Of a stretch of DNA of 64,000 nt, positions 17,246 through 27,211 are shown piece by piece (positions within the stretch are counted from its first letter, which is position 1; the number at the start of each line of letters is the position of its first letter). The notes below the pieces were generated by a model, which worked only from the letters and a program-made list of their open reading frames with translations, did no database searches and was not told the DNA's origin. Made by a program: the position numbers and the translations under genes. The stretch is from contig CAYJGK010000005.1 of the NCBI GenBank assembly GCA_964370065.1, positions 13,837-77,836 on the forward strand, read 5' to 3'. Source of the stretch: CAMQRS01 sp964370065. Its GTDB lineage: Bacteria; Bacillota_I; Bacilli_A; Erysipelotrichales; Erysipelotrichaceae.

Positions 17246-18532
17246 TTATTTTTTTGGTGCTAAAATCTTTTTTCCACCCATATACGGCTGTAAAGCCGTC
17301 GGTACATTTACTGTTCCATCTTCATTTAAGTTATTTTCTAAAAATGCGATTAACATTCTTGGTGGTGCTGCAACTGTATTATTCAATGTGTGTGCAAAAT
17401 ATTTACCCTCTTCACCGTTCACTCTGATTTTTAATCGTCTAGCTTGTGCATCCGTTAAATTTGAACAACTTCCTACTTCAAAATATTTTTGTTGTCTTGG
17501 ACTCCAAGCTTCTACATCACAACTTTTTGATTTAAGATCAGCTAAGTCACCCGAACAACATTCTAATGTACGAACTGGAATATCTAAATTTTCAAATAAT
17601 TCCACTGTGTATCGCCACATTTTATCATACCATTCCATTGATTCTTCTGGTTTACAAACAACTATCATTTCTTGTTTCTCAAATTGATGAATTCGGTACA
17701 CCCCACGTTCCTCAATTCCGTGTGCCCCTTTTTCTTTTCTGAAACAAGGTGAGTAGCTTGTCATCGTTTGAGGCAATGTATTTTCATCAATAATAGTATC
17801 AATATATTTACCAATCATTGAATGTTCACTTGTACCAATTAAGTATAAATCTTCGCCTTCAATTTTATACATCATACTTTCCATTTCCGCAAAACTCATA
17901 ACACCTGTCACAACATCGCTACGAATCATGTATGGCGGAATACAGTATGTGAATCCTTTATCAATCATAAAATCTCTAGCATAGGTAATTACTGCTGAAT
18001 GTAGGCGTGCAATATCTCCCATTAAATAATAGAATCCATTCCCTGCTACTTTTCTAGCAGCATCTAAGTCAATTCCATCAAATGAGTCCATAATATCAAA
18101 ATGATATGGAATTTCATAACTAGGAACAATTGGTTCCCCATACTTTTTAATTTCCACATTATCTTCATCATTTTTTCCGATTGGTACACTTGGATCAATG
18201 ATATTTGGAATAGCCATCATAATTTCTTTTACTTTTTCAGAAACAATGTTTTCTCTTGCCTCTAGCGCTTTTAATTCTTCCGCCATAGCTTGTACTTCCA
18301 ATTTTTTATTATTTGCTTCTTCTTTCAATCCTTGGCCCATTAATGCACCTATTTCTTTGCTGAATTTATTACGGTTTGCACGCAAATTATCTGCTTTTGT
18401 TTGAATTTCTCTTGCTTCTACATCTAAAGCCAATACTTCATCAACTAACGGCAATTTTGCATCTCTAAATTTTTTACGCATATTTTCTTTTACTAATTCT
18501 GGATTTTCTCTTACTAATTTAATATCAATCAT
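17246..18532 (-). CDS. serS: Seryl-tRNA synthetase
   Basis: Class II aminoacyl-tRNA synthetase charging tRNA-Ser, 428 residues. The N-terminal coiled-coil arm (about 30-100) that contacts the tRNA long arm is evident. The catalytic domain shows motif 2 (SPCFRKEKGAHGIEERGVYRIHQFEKQE) and motif 3 (NNTVAAPPRMLIAFLENN). AAGGAG lies eight bases before the ATG. The gene is preceded by a T-box leader, so it should respond to uncharged tRNA-Ser. Confidence 0.98.
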   Translation of the reverse strand: MIDIKLVRENPELVKENMRKKFRDAKLPLVDEVLALDVEAREIQTKADNLRANRNKFSKEIGALMGQGLKEEANNKKLEVQAMAEELKALEARENIVSEKVKEIMMAIPNIIDPSVPIGKNDEDNVEIKKYGEPIVPSYEIPYHFDIMDSFDGIDLDAARKVAGNGFYYLMGDIARLHSAVITYARDFMIDKGFTYCIPPYMIRSDVVTGVMSFAEMESMMYKIEGEDLYLIGTSEHSMIGKYIDTIIDENTLPQTMTSYSPCFRKEKGAHGIEERGVYRIHQFEKQEMIVVCKPEESMEWYDKMWRYTVELFENLDIPVRTLECCSGDLADLKSKSCDVEAWSPRQQKYFEVGSCSNLTDAQARRLKIRVNGEEGKYFAHTLNNTVAAPPRMLIAFLENNLNEDGTVNVPTALQPYMGGKKILAPKK

Positions 18533-18557
18533 GTTTTTTTCTCCTTAAAAATATAAA

Positions 18558-18797
18558 AAGGGTGGCATTAAAGGGACGATTACTATCGTGGTGCCACCCT
18601 TCTTTAACTACTTGAGTCCTTAAAGTGATAACGGTACTACCGGAATCAACTACTTCATTCATTGATTCACTCCTAGGTTGATTTCAGCACATAGTCTATT
18701 GATTCGCACCAGCCATCAACTCTCTGTCAAACATCTTTGCTTACTTATCCTATTCAACGCTTTATCTATTTTTACCATAGTTCAACTATTTAGTCAA
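18558..18797 (-). promoter_or_regulatory. T-box riboswitch leader and promoter of serS
   Basis: The minus strand carries the T-box sequence AGGGTGGCACCACG and an attenuator hairpin (GGGTGGCACCAC pairing with GTGGCATTAAAGG-side GCCACCC) followed by T, just before the serS ribosome site. Upstream is a stem I with AGAGAG and GGTGCGAATC. A serine UCA triplet at 18681-18679 is a possible specifier, but I could not prove the loop. The promoter has TTGACT (18797-18792), a 17-bp spacer and TAAAAA (18774-18769). Uncharged tRNA-Ser should favour the antiterminator. Confidence 0.9.
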
Positions 18798-21272
18798 TTA
18801 TTCTTCTACTTTTGTATCTTCTACAATTCCTTCTACTTCTTCTTCACATTCTTCTGTTTTTTGTACAACCGCTACTTTAGAAACAGTTTGTTCCTCACTT
18901 ACATTAATTAAGCGAACTCCTTGCGTGTTTCTACTGTAAACTCCAACTTTTTCAAGAGAAATACGAATAATAATTCCTTCATTCGTAATAATCATTAAAT
19001 CTTCTTCTCCATCTACTGCACGAACCGTAACTAAGTTACCTGTTTTTTCAGTAATATTGATTGTTTTAACTCCTTTTGCTCCTCTTGTTGTCAGACGATA
19101 AGTATCCACTAGTGTTTTCTTACCATATCCGTTTTCACTGACTGATAATAAGTATTTTCCTTCTTTATTAGTGGCTACACCAATTACAGTAGATCCATCT
19201 GTATTAAATCCTTTCACTCCGCTTGCAGAACGTCCCATTGAACGAACTCCTACTTCACTGAAACGAACAGCTTTACCATTTGATCCAGCAATAATGATTT
19301 CTGTATCACCATCCGTTGCTTTTACACCTAATAATTCATCGTTTTCTTTTAATGTAATTGCAATTTTTCCATTTTGTCTAATAGATTCAAATTCGCTTAT
19401 TGGTGTACGTTTTACTAATCCATTGATCGTCACAAAGAATAAGAATTTAGCCTCATCTTCCTCATTATAAGGTACTAATGCTTTTACTTTCTCACCATCT
19501 TCTAAATTTAATAAATTTACAACCGGTAACCCTTTTGAAGTACGGCTTCCAGCTGGTAAACGATATCCTTTCATTCGATATACTTTACCCAAATTAGTAA
19601 ACATTAATAAATGATCGTGTGTTGACATAGTAATTAATAAATCAACTACATCATCTTCATTTACACTCATTCCTTTTACACCACGTCCACCTCTATTTTG
19701 GGTACGATATGTATCAATAGGAATTCGTTTAATATAGCCAGTGCTTGTCATCGATACTACAATTTCTTCAACTGGAATTAAATCTTCATCTTCAATATTA
19801 ATTTCTTGATTACTAATTTCCGTACGACGTTTATCACCAAATTTTTCTTTAACTGCAATTAATTCCTCTTTAATAATCGTTAATACACGATCATTATTAC
19901 TTAATATATCCTTCAAATCAACTATAATAGCCAACAAATTATTGTATTCTTCTTCAATTTTTTCTCTTTGTAACCCTGTTAATCTTCTAAATTGCATATC
20001 TAAAATTGCTTTTGCTTGAATAGCTGATAATTTAAATTCATTCATTAATCCTTCTGTAGCACTAGCATCGTCTTTACTCGCTCTAATTAATGCGATAATC
20101 GCATCAATGTGATCTAAAGCAACACGTAATCCTTCTAAAATATGAGCACGATCTTCTGCTTTTTTAAGATCAAAGCGTGTTCTTCTTTCTGTTACTTCTA
20201 TTTGATGATCGATATAACATTTTAAAATTTCAATAATTCCTAATTGCTTAGGAGCACCATTGACTAAAGCTAACATATTCACACCAAAACTTGATTGTAA
20301 TGGTGTTAAACGATATAGCTGATTTAATACAACATCAGCTTGTACATCTTTTCTTAGCTCCAATACGATTTGAATTCCATCACGATTTGAAAAATCATTT
20401 AATGATGTAATACCTTCAATTTCTTTATTACGCACTAAGTCTGCAATTTTAGAGACTAAGTTTGATTTATTAACTTGATATGGAATTTCAGTAAATGTTA
20501 GTGTTGTTTTTCCATTTGATTTTTCATCTACATTTACACGACTTCGTGTCACTACACTACCTCTACCTGTTTCAAATGCTTGTTTAATTCCACTTCTTCC
20601 TAAGATGATTCCACCAGTTGGATAATCTGGACCAAACATATAATTTTCCATAATTTCCAATACTGTAATATCAGGATTTTCCATAATCGCAATAGTAGCA
20701 TCAATTGTTTCACTTAAATTATGTGGCGGTATATTAGTAGCCATCCCTACAGCAATTCCCATTGATCCATTTACTAATAGGTTTGGGAATCTACTTGGTA
20801 AAACAGTTGGTTCTGTTTCTTCTCCATCGTAGTTAGGTGCAAAATCAACTGTATCTTTATTAATATCTTCAATTAAAGACATAGCTAATTTAGACATTCG
20901 TGCTTCGGTATAACGCATTGCAGCGGCACCATCTCCATCCATAGAGCCAAAGTTACCATGACCTTGTACTAAAGGATATCGATATGAGAAATCTTGCGCC
21001 ATTCTTACCATAGCATCATATACTGAACTATCGCCATGTGGGTGATATTTACCTATTACATCTCCCACTATTCTAGCAGACTTTTTATAAGGTTTATCTG
21101 CTGTAATTCCTAAATCATGCATGGAATGTAAAATACGTCTATGTACTGGTTTTAAACCATCTCTAACATCAGGTAAAGCACGAGATACGATTACTGACAT
21201 TGAATAATCAAGAAATGATTCTTTCATATCCTGGACAATGTCATATTTAATTACTTCATTTTTGTCTTGCAT
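18798..21272 (-). CDS. gyrA: DNA gyrase subunit A
   Basis: Breakage-reunion subunit of gyrase, 824 residues. The catalytic Tyr is in AAMRYTEARMSK. The quinolone region reads HPHGDSSVYDAMVRMAQ, with Ser and Asp at the positions usually changed in resistant strains, so it looks wild type. The C-terminal beta-pinwheel contains the GyrA-box-like QNRGGRGVKG, ending in an acidic tail. The ATG at 21272 has AGGAGG seven bases upstream; a TTG one codon earlier is not needed. It follows gyrB by 11 nt. Confidence 0.98.
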   Translation of the reverse strand: MQDKNEVIKYDIVQDMKESFLDYSMSVIVSRALPDVRDGLKPVHRRILHSMHDLGITADKPYKKSARIVGDVIGKYHPHGDSSVYDAMVRMAQDFSYRYPLVQGHGNFGSMDGDGAAAMRYTEARMSKLAMSLIEDINKDTVDFAPNYDGEETEPTVLPSRFPNLLVNGSMGIAVGMATNIPPHNLSETIDATIAIMENPDITVLEIMENYMFGPDYPTGGIILGRSGIKQAFETGRGSVVTRSRVNVDEKSNGKTTLTFTEIPYQVNKSNLVSKIADLVRNKEIEGITSLNDFSNRDGIQIVLELRKDVQADVVLNQLYRLTPLQSSFGVNMLALVNGAPKQLGIIEILKCYIDHQIEVTERRTRFDLKKAEDRAHILEGLRVALDHIDAIIALIRASKDDASATEGLMNEFKLSAIQAKAILDMQFRRLTGLQREKIEEEYNNLLAIIVDLKDILSNNDRVLTIIKEELIAVKEKFGDKRRTEISNQEINIEDEDLIPVEEIVVSMTSTGYIKRIPIDTYRTQNRGGRGVKGMSVNEDDVVDLLITMSTHDHLLMFTNLGKVYRMKGYRLPAGSRTSKGLPVVNLLNLEDGEKVKALVPYNEEDEAKFLFFVTINGLVKRTPISEFESIRQNGKIAITLKENDELLGVKATDGDTEIIIAGSNGKAVRFSEVGVRSMGRSASGVKGFNTDGSTVIGVATNKEGKYLLSVSENGYGKKTLVDTYRLTTRGAKGVKTINITEKTGNLVTVRAVDGEEDLMIITNEGIIIRISLEKVGVYSRNTQGVRLINVSEEQTVSKVAVVQKTEECEEEVEGIVEDTKVEE

Positions 21273-21283
21273 CAAGCTTCCTC

Positions 21284-23200
21284 CTATATATCTAAATTTT
21301 TAACGTAGACTGCATTTTCTTGAATAAATTTACGTCGTGGTTCTACTTCATCACCCATTAACATTGAAAATATTTCATCTGCGATAATAGCATCTTCAAT
21401 TGTTACTTGTTTTAACAATCTATTTTCAGGATCCATTGTTGTTTCCCATAATTGATCAGGATTCATCTCTCCTAATCCTTTATATCTTTGAATTTTACTT
21501 TTATCTCCGAACTCATTACGAATCGTTTCCATTTCATTTTCTGAATATGCGTATTTAATATTATTTCCACGCTGCACTTTGAATAAAGGTGGTTGGCTAA
21601 TATAAATATAACCACCTTCAATTACCGGTCTTAAAAAGCGGTATAAGAACGTTAATAGTAGTGTACGTATATGAGCTCCATCCACATCGGCATCGGTCAT
21701 AATACAAATTTTATGATATCTAATTTTAGAAATATCGATTTCATCACCAAACCCACAACCAAATGCAGTCACCATAGAACGAATTTCATTATTATCGAAA
21801 ACACGATGAATTCTAGCTTTCTCAACATTTAAAATTTTACCACGTAATGGTAAAATAGCTTGATACATCGGATTACGGCCTTGTTTAGCGCTTCCTCCGG
21901 CTGAATCCCCTTCGACTATATAAATTTCACATTCGCTTGCATCTTTACTTGAACAATCAGCTAATTTACCTGGTAATGATGAAATTTCTAATGCATTTTT
22001 TCTTCTAGTTAACTCTCTTGCTTTTTTAGCAGCGATTCTAGCTTTATTCGCTAATGTCGCTTTTTCAACAATAGCTTTTGCAACCGCTGGCTGTTCAGCA
22101 AAAGTACGTTCTAATTGACTTGTTAGAATAGAAGATACAATTTTACGCACTTCACTATTTCCTAATTTCGTCTTTGTTTGTCCTTCATACTGTGGATTTG
22201 GATGTTTCACAGAAATAATAGCAGTAATTCCTTCTCTTACATCATCTCCATTAAAATTTTCATCTTTCTTAAGTAATCCATTATCACTTGCATATTTATT
22301 AATAATACGAGTTAATGCAACTCTAAATCCATCTTCGTGCATACCACCTTCTGCAGTATTAATATTATTACAAAATGAATATACAGAAGGCATAAAACCT
22401 TCATTATATTGGAATGCTATTTCCGCTATAATTCCATCTTCTTCCCCTTCTACATAAATGACATCTTCATTAATTACTTCTTTATTTTTATTTAAGAAAG
22501 TAACATATTCTTTAATACCACCTTCATAATAATATACAATTTCTTTTACTTCTTCTTCTCTTTCATCACGAATAATTAAACGAATTCCTTTATTTAAGAA
22601 AGCTAATTGACGAATCCTTCCATTTAATGTATCAAAATTATATATTGTAGTATCAGTAAAAATTGTTGGATCTGCTTTAAATCTTACAATAGATCCATGC
22701 TTATCAGATTCTCCTATTATTTTTAAAGGGGCTTCTACTTTTCCTCCAGCACTAAAACGCATAGCATGAATATGCCCTGCTTGATGAACTTCTACTTCTA
22801 GCCATGTACTTAATGCATTTACAACACTTGCACCTACTCCATGCAATCCTCCTGAAACTTTATAAGCACCACCACCGAATTTACCTCCAGCATGTAAGAC
22901 AGTAAAAATAGTTTCTACTGCTGAAACATTTGTTTTTTGATTAATTCCAGTAGGCATTCCTCGTCCATTATCTTCTACACGAATCACATTGCCTTTTTCA
23001 ATTGCTACAGTAATGTCACTAGCATAACCTGCTAATGCTTCATCAATTGAATTATCTACTATTTCCCATACTAAATGGTGTAATCCTCTTTCAGATGTAG
23101 TACCAATATACATACCTGGTCTTTTACGTACTGCCTCTAAACCTTCTAATACCTGAATATCATCAGCGGTATATGAATGTATCACTTTTTCTTCTGCCAT
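21284..23200 (-). CDS. gyrB: DNA gyrase subunit B
   Basis: ATPase subunit of gyrase, 638 residues. The GHKL ATPase domain shows EIVDNSIDEALAGY, DNGRGMP and GGLHGVGASVVNALS. The TOPRIM domain shows EGDSAGGSAKQGRN and the DxD metal motif MTDADVDGAHIRTL. The C-terminus ends in QRYKGLGEMNPDQLWETTMDP. The length and the PLRGKILNVEKAR form fit GyrB rather than ParE, as does the position 2 nt after recF and before gyrA. Confidence 0.98.
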   Translation of the reverse strand: MAEEKVIHSYTADDIQVLEGLEAVRKRPGMYIGTTSERGLHHLVWEIVDNSIDEALAGYASDITVAIEKGNVIRVEDNGRGMPTGINQKTNVSAVETIFTVLHAGGKFGGGAYKVSGGLHGVGASVVNALSTWLEVEVHQAGHIHAMRFSAGGKVEAPLKIIGESDKHGSIVRFKADPTIFTDTTIYNFDTLNGRIRQLAFLNKGIRLIIRDEREEEVKEIVYYYEGGIKEYVTFLNKNKEVINEDVIYVEGEEDGIIAEIAFQYNEGFMPSVYSFCNNINTAEGGMHEDGFRVALTRIINKYASDNGLLKKDENFNGDDVREGITAIISVKHPNPQYEGQTKTKLGNSEVRKIVSSILTSQLERTFAEQPAVAKAIVEKATLANKARIAAKKARELTRRKNALEISSLPGKLADCSSKDASECEIYIVEGDSAGGSAKQGRNPMYQAILPLRGKILNVEKARIHRVFDNNEIRSMVTAFGCGFGDEIDISKIRYHKICIMTDADVDGAHIRTLLLTFLYRFLRPVIEGGYIYISQPPLFKVQRGNNIKYAYSENEMETIRNEFGDKSKIQRYKGLGEMNPDQLWETTMDPENRLLKQVTIEDAIIADEIFSMLMGDEVEPRRKFIQENAVYVKNLDI

Positions 23201-23202
23201 AC

Positions 23203-24297
23203 TTATTCCTCCTTACATAAACAAATTTCATTATCTTTTACTTCATAATAATAAATTGCTTTGCCATCTATTTTTATTGGCTCTGTTGCACTAATAAAAA
23301 TTTGAATATCCTCATTTAATAAATATAATAATTTTAATCTTCTACTTTCATCCAGTTCTGAAAATACATCATCTAATAATAAAATGGGATACGTATTAGT
23401 AATCTTGTATATACTTTCAACAATTCCTAATTTTAAAGCTAACATTAAACTACGTCTTTGCCCCTGCGAGGCATAGGTTGATACTTCATATCCATTCATT
23501 AAGAATATAAAATCATCTTTATGAATACCATATGTTGTTTGCTTTAATAATTGATCTCTTTCCAAACTATTTTCATATTTTTCTCTCATATTCTTTTTCA
23601 TACTATCAATATCACTATATGCCACAAACCCTTGATAATCATAAGAAATTTGTGTATTGTCTTCACTTAATAATGTATAAAATTGTTTACTTTGATCAAT
23701 CATTTGTTGAATAAACTTAATTCTTTGTGTCATGATTGATACTTGTAAATCAATCATTTGTTCATTTAATATTTCAATAAAATGAACATCTATATTACCT
23801 TTTTTTAAATATCCATTTCTTTCTTTTAAAAGTTTTGAATATTTATTTAATTTATACATGTACGATTTTGATAACTTACTTAATTCTAAATCAATAAATT
23901 TTCTTCTCGCTTTTGGTGTACCTTGAAATAAATGCAAATCATCTGGGCAAAATAAAACAGCATTCAATACACCAATAAATTCACTTACTTTAGAAATAGG
24001 TTGATTATATAAAAATAAATGCTTACCTGTTTTTTGTGTGACACATTTCATATTTATATGTTTACCTTTTTTATGTACAATTCCTTCAATCATAAATGAA
24101 TTTTCTTCTTTATTAATTAAATCAGCTATTTGATTTGTACGATGACTTTTTGTACAAGATAAGAAATACATACTTTCTAATAAATTTGTTTTTCCTTGTC
24201 CGTTTTTACCACTTATAAAATGAATACCATTTTGAAAAAAAATCTCATTACTCTTGTAATTTCTAAAGTTTCTAAGTCTTATTTTTTTTAAAATCAT
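23203..24297 (-). CDS. recF: DNA replication and repair protein RecF
   Basis: SMC-like ATPase of 364 residues that directs RecOR to gapped DNA. Walker A is GKNGQGKTNLLE (residues about 30-41), the signature region STYASQGQRRSLMLALKL is near 275, and Walker B is ILLLDDVFSELDESRR. Its start overlaps the yaaA stop by 4 nt, and gyrB follows after 2 nt. Confidence 0.97.
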   Translation of the reverse strand: MILKKIRLRNFRNYKSNEIFFQNGIHFISGKNGQGKTNLLESMYFLSCTKSHRTNQIADLINKEENSFMIEGIVHKKGKHINMKCVTQKTGKHLFLYNQPISKVSEFIGVLNAVLFCPDDLHLFQGTPKARRKFIDLELSKLSKSYMYKLNKYSKLLKERNGYLKKGNIDVHFIEILNEQMIDLQVSIMTQRIKFIQQMIDQSKQFYTLLSEDNTQISYDYQGFVAYSDIDSMKKNMREKYENSLERDQLLKQTTYGIHKDDFIFLMNGYEVSTYASQGQRRSLMLALKLGIVESIYKITNTYPILLLDDVFSELDESRRLKLLYLLNEDIQIFISATEPIKIDGKAIYYYEVKDNEICLCKEE

Positions 24298-24497
24298 TGA
24301 ATACTAAATTCATTACCTTCTACTACAATGACATCATTTGAATATAACTTTCTACCTCTACGATTTTCTAGTTCTCCATTTACTTCAATATGTAGTTCTT
24401 TAACAGCGAATTTAGCTTCCCCACCACTTGAAATAATATCTGCTAACTTTAAAAATTGTCCTAATGTGATATACTCTGTTTGTATTTCTATTTTCAT
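24294..24497 (-). CDS. yaaA: S4-domain protein YaaA (RlbA)
   Basis: A 67-residue RNA-binding S4-fold protein encoded between dnaN and recF in most Firmicutes. It reads ITLGQFLKLADIISSGGEAKFAVKELHIEVNGELENRRGRKLYSNDVIVV, the family core. B. subtilis YaaA has been linked to large ribosomal subunit assembly. It is translationally coupled to recF by the 4-nt overlap. Confidence 0.94.
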   Translation of the reverse strand: MKIEIQTEYITLGQFLKLADIISSGGEAKFAVKELHIEVNGELENRRGRKLYSNDVIVVEGNEFSIQ

Positions 24498-24523
24498 ATT
24501 TTACCTCATTTTACATCCTTTTC

Positions 24524-24551
24524 ATTATACCATAATATATATATATATACT
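24524..24551 (-). promoter_or_regulatory. Likely promoter of yaaA-recF-gyrB-gyrA
   Basis: A -10 TATAAT (24529-24524) lies about 27 nt upstream of the yaaA start. An AT-dinucleotide tract, rather than a clear -35, fills the region just upstream. With the terminator after dnaN, this suggests that transcription restarts here. Confidence 0.5.
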
Positions 24552-24578
24552 ATGTTTTGAGTCGATATATACATAAAA

Positions 24579-24611
24579 AAAGAAGTAAAATACATATATT
24601 TTACTTCTTTT
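24579..24611 (-). terminator. Terminator after dnaN
   Basis: A stem of about 13 bp, AAGAAGTAAAATA / TATTTTACTTCTT, with a short loop and T run follows the dnaN stop. It ends the dnaA-dnaN transcript before yaaA. Confidence 0.85.
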
Positions 24612-24616
24612 TTATC

Positions 24617-25735
24617 TTATGCATAAGTACGTACTGGTAAGACTAACTGAATTAAATTTTCATCGTCAATTGCTTTTATTACAAAAGGACGCATCTCTCC
24701 ATTAAATGAAATGCTCACTAATTGGCTTTTAACCACCTTTAAGGCGTCAAAAACATATTTTCCATTAAATGATATCTCTAATACTTCATCTTCGTAAGAA
24801 GCCGTAGAAAGTTCTTCTATGGCACTTCCTACTTCTTTTGATTTACTTGATAAGACACATTCGTTTTTACTTAAATTTAAACGAATCACACTCACTCCAT
24901 CATTTTTAATAAAACTAATGCGGTCAATAGCTGATAAAATTTCTTTTGAATCTACTGTTAATTGATACATAAAACTATCAGGAATTAATTTAGAAGTATC
25001 TGGATACACACCATCAATTAAACGAGTTTGAATCATTACATGATCTAAAATAAATTGGATTTTTTTATTTGATAAACTAATTGTAATAGTATCTTGTTTA
25101 TCTAATGATTTTAAAACTTCATTTAGTCCTTTTGCAGGAATAGTAATATCAAAATTTAATTTATTTTCTATTTTTACTACTTTTTTACTTAAGCGATAAC
25201 TATCTGTTGCGATACAAGTTAAGGTATGATCATGGCATGAGAAGTTCACACCAGATAAAACAGGTTTAGTTTCTTTTTCACTAGTTGCAAAAGTAGTTTC
25301 TTGAATAATATTTTTTAAAACACTAGATTCCATAGTAAAGGTATCTTCACAAGGTGAAAAATCTAATAGAGGATATTCATTTGCATACATACCATTAATT
25401 TTATATTCAGAGTTATGTCCACTAATTTTAGTAGTACATCCATCTAATACTTCTATTTCAATAATTTCTGTATCAATTTTGCGTACAATATCTAAAATAT
25501 ATTTAGACTCTATAACGATACTCCCTTCACGTTCAATAATTAATTGATTCTCTTCATTTGATAAAATTTCATTTTTTATAGAAATATCCGAATCGCTACC
25601 AATTAATGTAATGCTTTGATGAGTCACTTCAAACTTAATACCAGAGAAAGCTGGTAAAGGCGAGTAATTTGAAATGGCACGAGATACGATTGCTAACGCA
25701 TCATAGAATTCTTTTTTATTTATTTTGAAATACAT
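24617..25735 (-). CDS. dnaN: DNA polymerase III beta sliding clamp
   Basis: Ring clamp of 372 residues that keeps the replicative polymerase on DNA. The three-domain clamp sequence is typical: IVSRAISNYSPLPAFSGIKFEV at the N-terminus, SGVNFSCHDHTLTCIATDSYRLS in the second domain, and the C-terminal RPFVIKAIDDENLIQLVLPVRTYA that forms part of the protein-binding pocket. It lies downstream of dnaA with a 129-nt gap carrying DnaA-box variants. Confidence 0.98.
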   Translation of the reverse strand: MYFKINKKEFYDALAIVSRAISNYSPLPAFSGIKFEVTHQSITLIGSDSDISIKNEILSNEENQLIIEREGSIVIESKYILDIVRKIDTEIIEIEVLDGCTTKISGHNSEYKINGMYANEYPLLDFSPCEDTFTMESSVLKNIIQETTFATSEKETKPVLSGVNFSCHDHTLTCIATDSYRLSKKVVKIENKLNFDITIPAKGLNEVLKSLDKQDTITISLSNKKIQFILDHVMIQTRLIDGVYPDTSKLIPDSFMYQLTVDSKEILSAIDRISFIKNDGVSVIRLNLSKNECVLSSKSKEVGSAIEELSTASYEDEVLEISFNGKYVFDALKVVKSQLVSISFNGEMRPFVIKAIDDENLIQLVLPVRTYA

Positions 25736-25782
25736 GGTATTCCTCCTTATAAGTATTTTTAAAGTATATATTATTATTAGTG

Positions 25783-25800
25783 TGTGGAAATTGTGGAAAA
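25783..25800. other. DnaA-box variants in the dnaA-dnaN gap
   Basis: TGTGGAAAT (25783-25791) and TGTGGAAAA (25792-25800) are adjacent near-consensus DnaA boxes. With the cluster upstream of dnaA they suggest a bipartite origin like that of B. subtilis, or DnaA control of dnaN. Confidence 0.55.
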
Positions 25801-25864
25801 GTATAAATAAGCCTTTATTTATACTACTATTCTAACATTTTTTTATGTGTATAGATAGTGGTAA

Positions 25865-27211
25865 TTATTCCACATTCAATTTTTGCTTAATTTGGATTAA
25901 AGCTTTTTGATAAGACTCTTTTGTCTTTAATAACTTATTCATTTTCTCATAACTTGACATAATTGTTGAATGATCCCTATTACCGAACTCACCACCTATT
26001 TTCTTAAATGGCAAATCTAATAAATCACGGCATAAATAGACTGCAATATGCCTAGCATTTGCAATATCAGCTGTTCTTGATTTTGATTCTATTTGCTTTT
26101 TAGTAATATTATAGTAACTACATACTACTTTTTTTATTTTATTAGGTGTTACTTCATCATTATTTTGCGAAATAGGATTGTCTTTAAAACATTTTGTAGC
26201 AAATTCTTCATCAATTATCTCTTCACCATATAAAATAGATTTAAATATTAATTCATTTAATGCGCCTTCTAATTTACGTACATCTTCATTAAATTTACGG
26301 GCAATATAATATAAAGCATCTTCATTAATATTAATTTCTTCTTGTCTAATATTTAGTTTTTTACGTAAGATATTAACAGCTGTCTCAAATTCTGGTGAAT
26401 CGATTCCAATCGATAAACCAGAAGTAAAGCGATTAATAATACGATTGTTGATATTATTTAATTCAGATGGGTAAACATCACTTGTTAATATAATTTTTTT
26501 ATTATCAGCTATTAACTTATTATAAATATTGAAGAATAATTCTTGTGAATCGTTAGTTTTTGCTAAATGTTGGATGTCGTCTATTAATAAATAATCTAAT
26601 TGAGTCATGGCTTTAATTAAAAGATCACTTTTTTTCTTATACAATGAGTCAATAATTAAACTAATTAAGTCATTACCATCTATATATAAATATTTTTTAT
26701 CTGGTTCTTTCAATTTTAAGTAATTACAAATAGCATGTAATAAATGTGTTTTTCCTAATCCAGAATTACCATATAGAAATAAAGGATTAAATCCTTCCAT
26801 TTCAAAATTAGAAACACATGTAAAAGAAGAAGCATAAGCAGCTTTATTACATTTTCCTTGAATAAAATTTTCAAATGTATTTTCTTTTCTTATTTTATTT
26901 CCATTTTCATATATAAAACTATAATCTTGTGTTTTCGCATTGTTATGATTTAATTCTTTTACAGATAAAACTCTTATTTTAACAGCTTTATTTAGTCTAT
27001 CTTGTAAAAGTGATTCGAAGTACTCTTTATTTCCATCAAAGAAATTTTTTGATGTGGTAAAAGGTACACTAACAATTGCCGTATCGTCATGAATATCATA
27101 TAAATTTGAGTCTTTTATATATGTTGAAAAGGTCGTTGTATCAAATTTTTCATCGTTTTGAACCGTCGATAAGACGTATTCCCAAACTTGAGAAGTATTA
27201 TCTTGTATCAT
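25865..27211 (-). CDS. dnaA: Chromosomal replication initiator DnaA
   Basis: Origin-binding AAA+ initiator of 448 residues. Domain I (about 1-85) is followed by a short linker. The AAA+ domain has Walker A GNSGLGKT (148-155), Walker B YLLIDDIQHL and sensor-1 LTSDVYPSEL. Domain IV carries the DnaA signature LPFKKIGGEFGNRDHSTIMSS, which reads the DnaA box. GGGG lies eight bases before the ATG. Upstream lies the box-rich origin, so autoregulation is likely. Confidence 0.98.
   Translation of the reverse strand: MIQDNTSQVWEYVLSTVQNDEKFDTTTFSTYIKDSNLYDIHDDTAIVSVPFTTSKNFFDGNKEYFESLLQDRLNKAVKIRVLSVKELNHNNAKTQDYSFIYENGNKIRKENTFENFIQGKCNKAAYASSFTCVSNFEMEGFNPLFLYGNSGLGKTHLLHAICNYLKLKEPDKKYLYIDGNDLISLIIDSLYKKKSDLLIKAMTQLDYLLIDDIQHLAKTNDSQELFFNIYNKLIADNKKIILTSDVYPSELNNINNRIINRFTSGLSIGIDSPEFETAVNILRKKLNIRQEEININEDALYYIARKFNEDVRKLEGALNELIFKSILYGEEIIDEEFATKCFKDNPISQNNDEVTPNKIKKVVCSYYNITKKQIESKSRTADIANARHIAVYLCRDLLDLPFKKIGGEFGNRDHSTIMSSYEKMNKLLKTKESYQKALIQIKQKLNVE

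Noticed and set aside
24533..24551. AT-dinucleotide tract as a functional repeat
   Set aside because: Short and in an AT-rich promoter gap; ordinary composition explains it.
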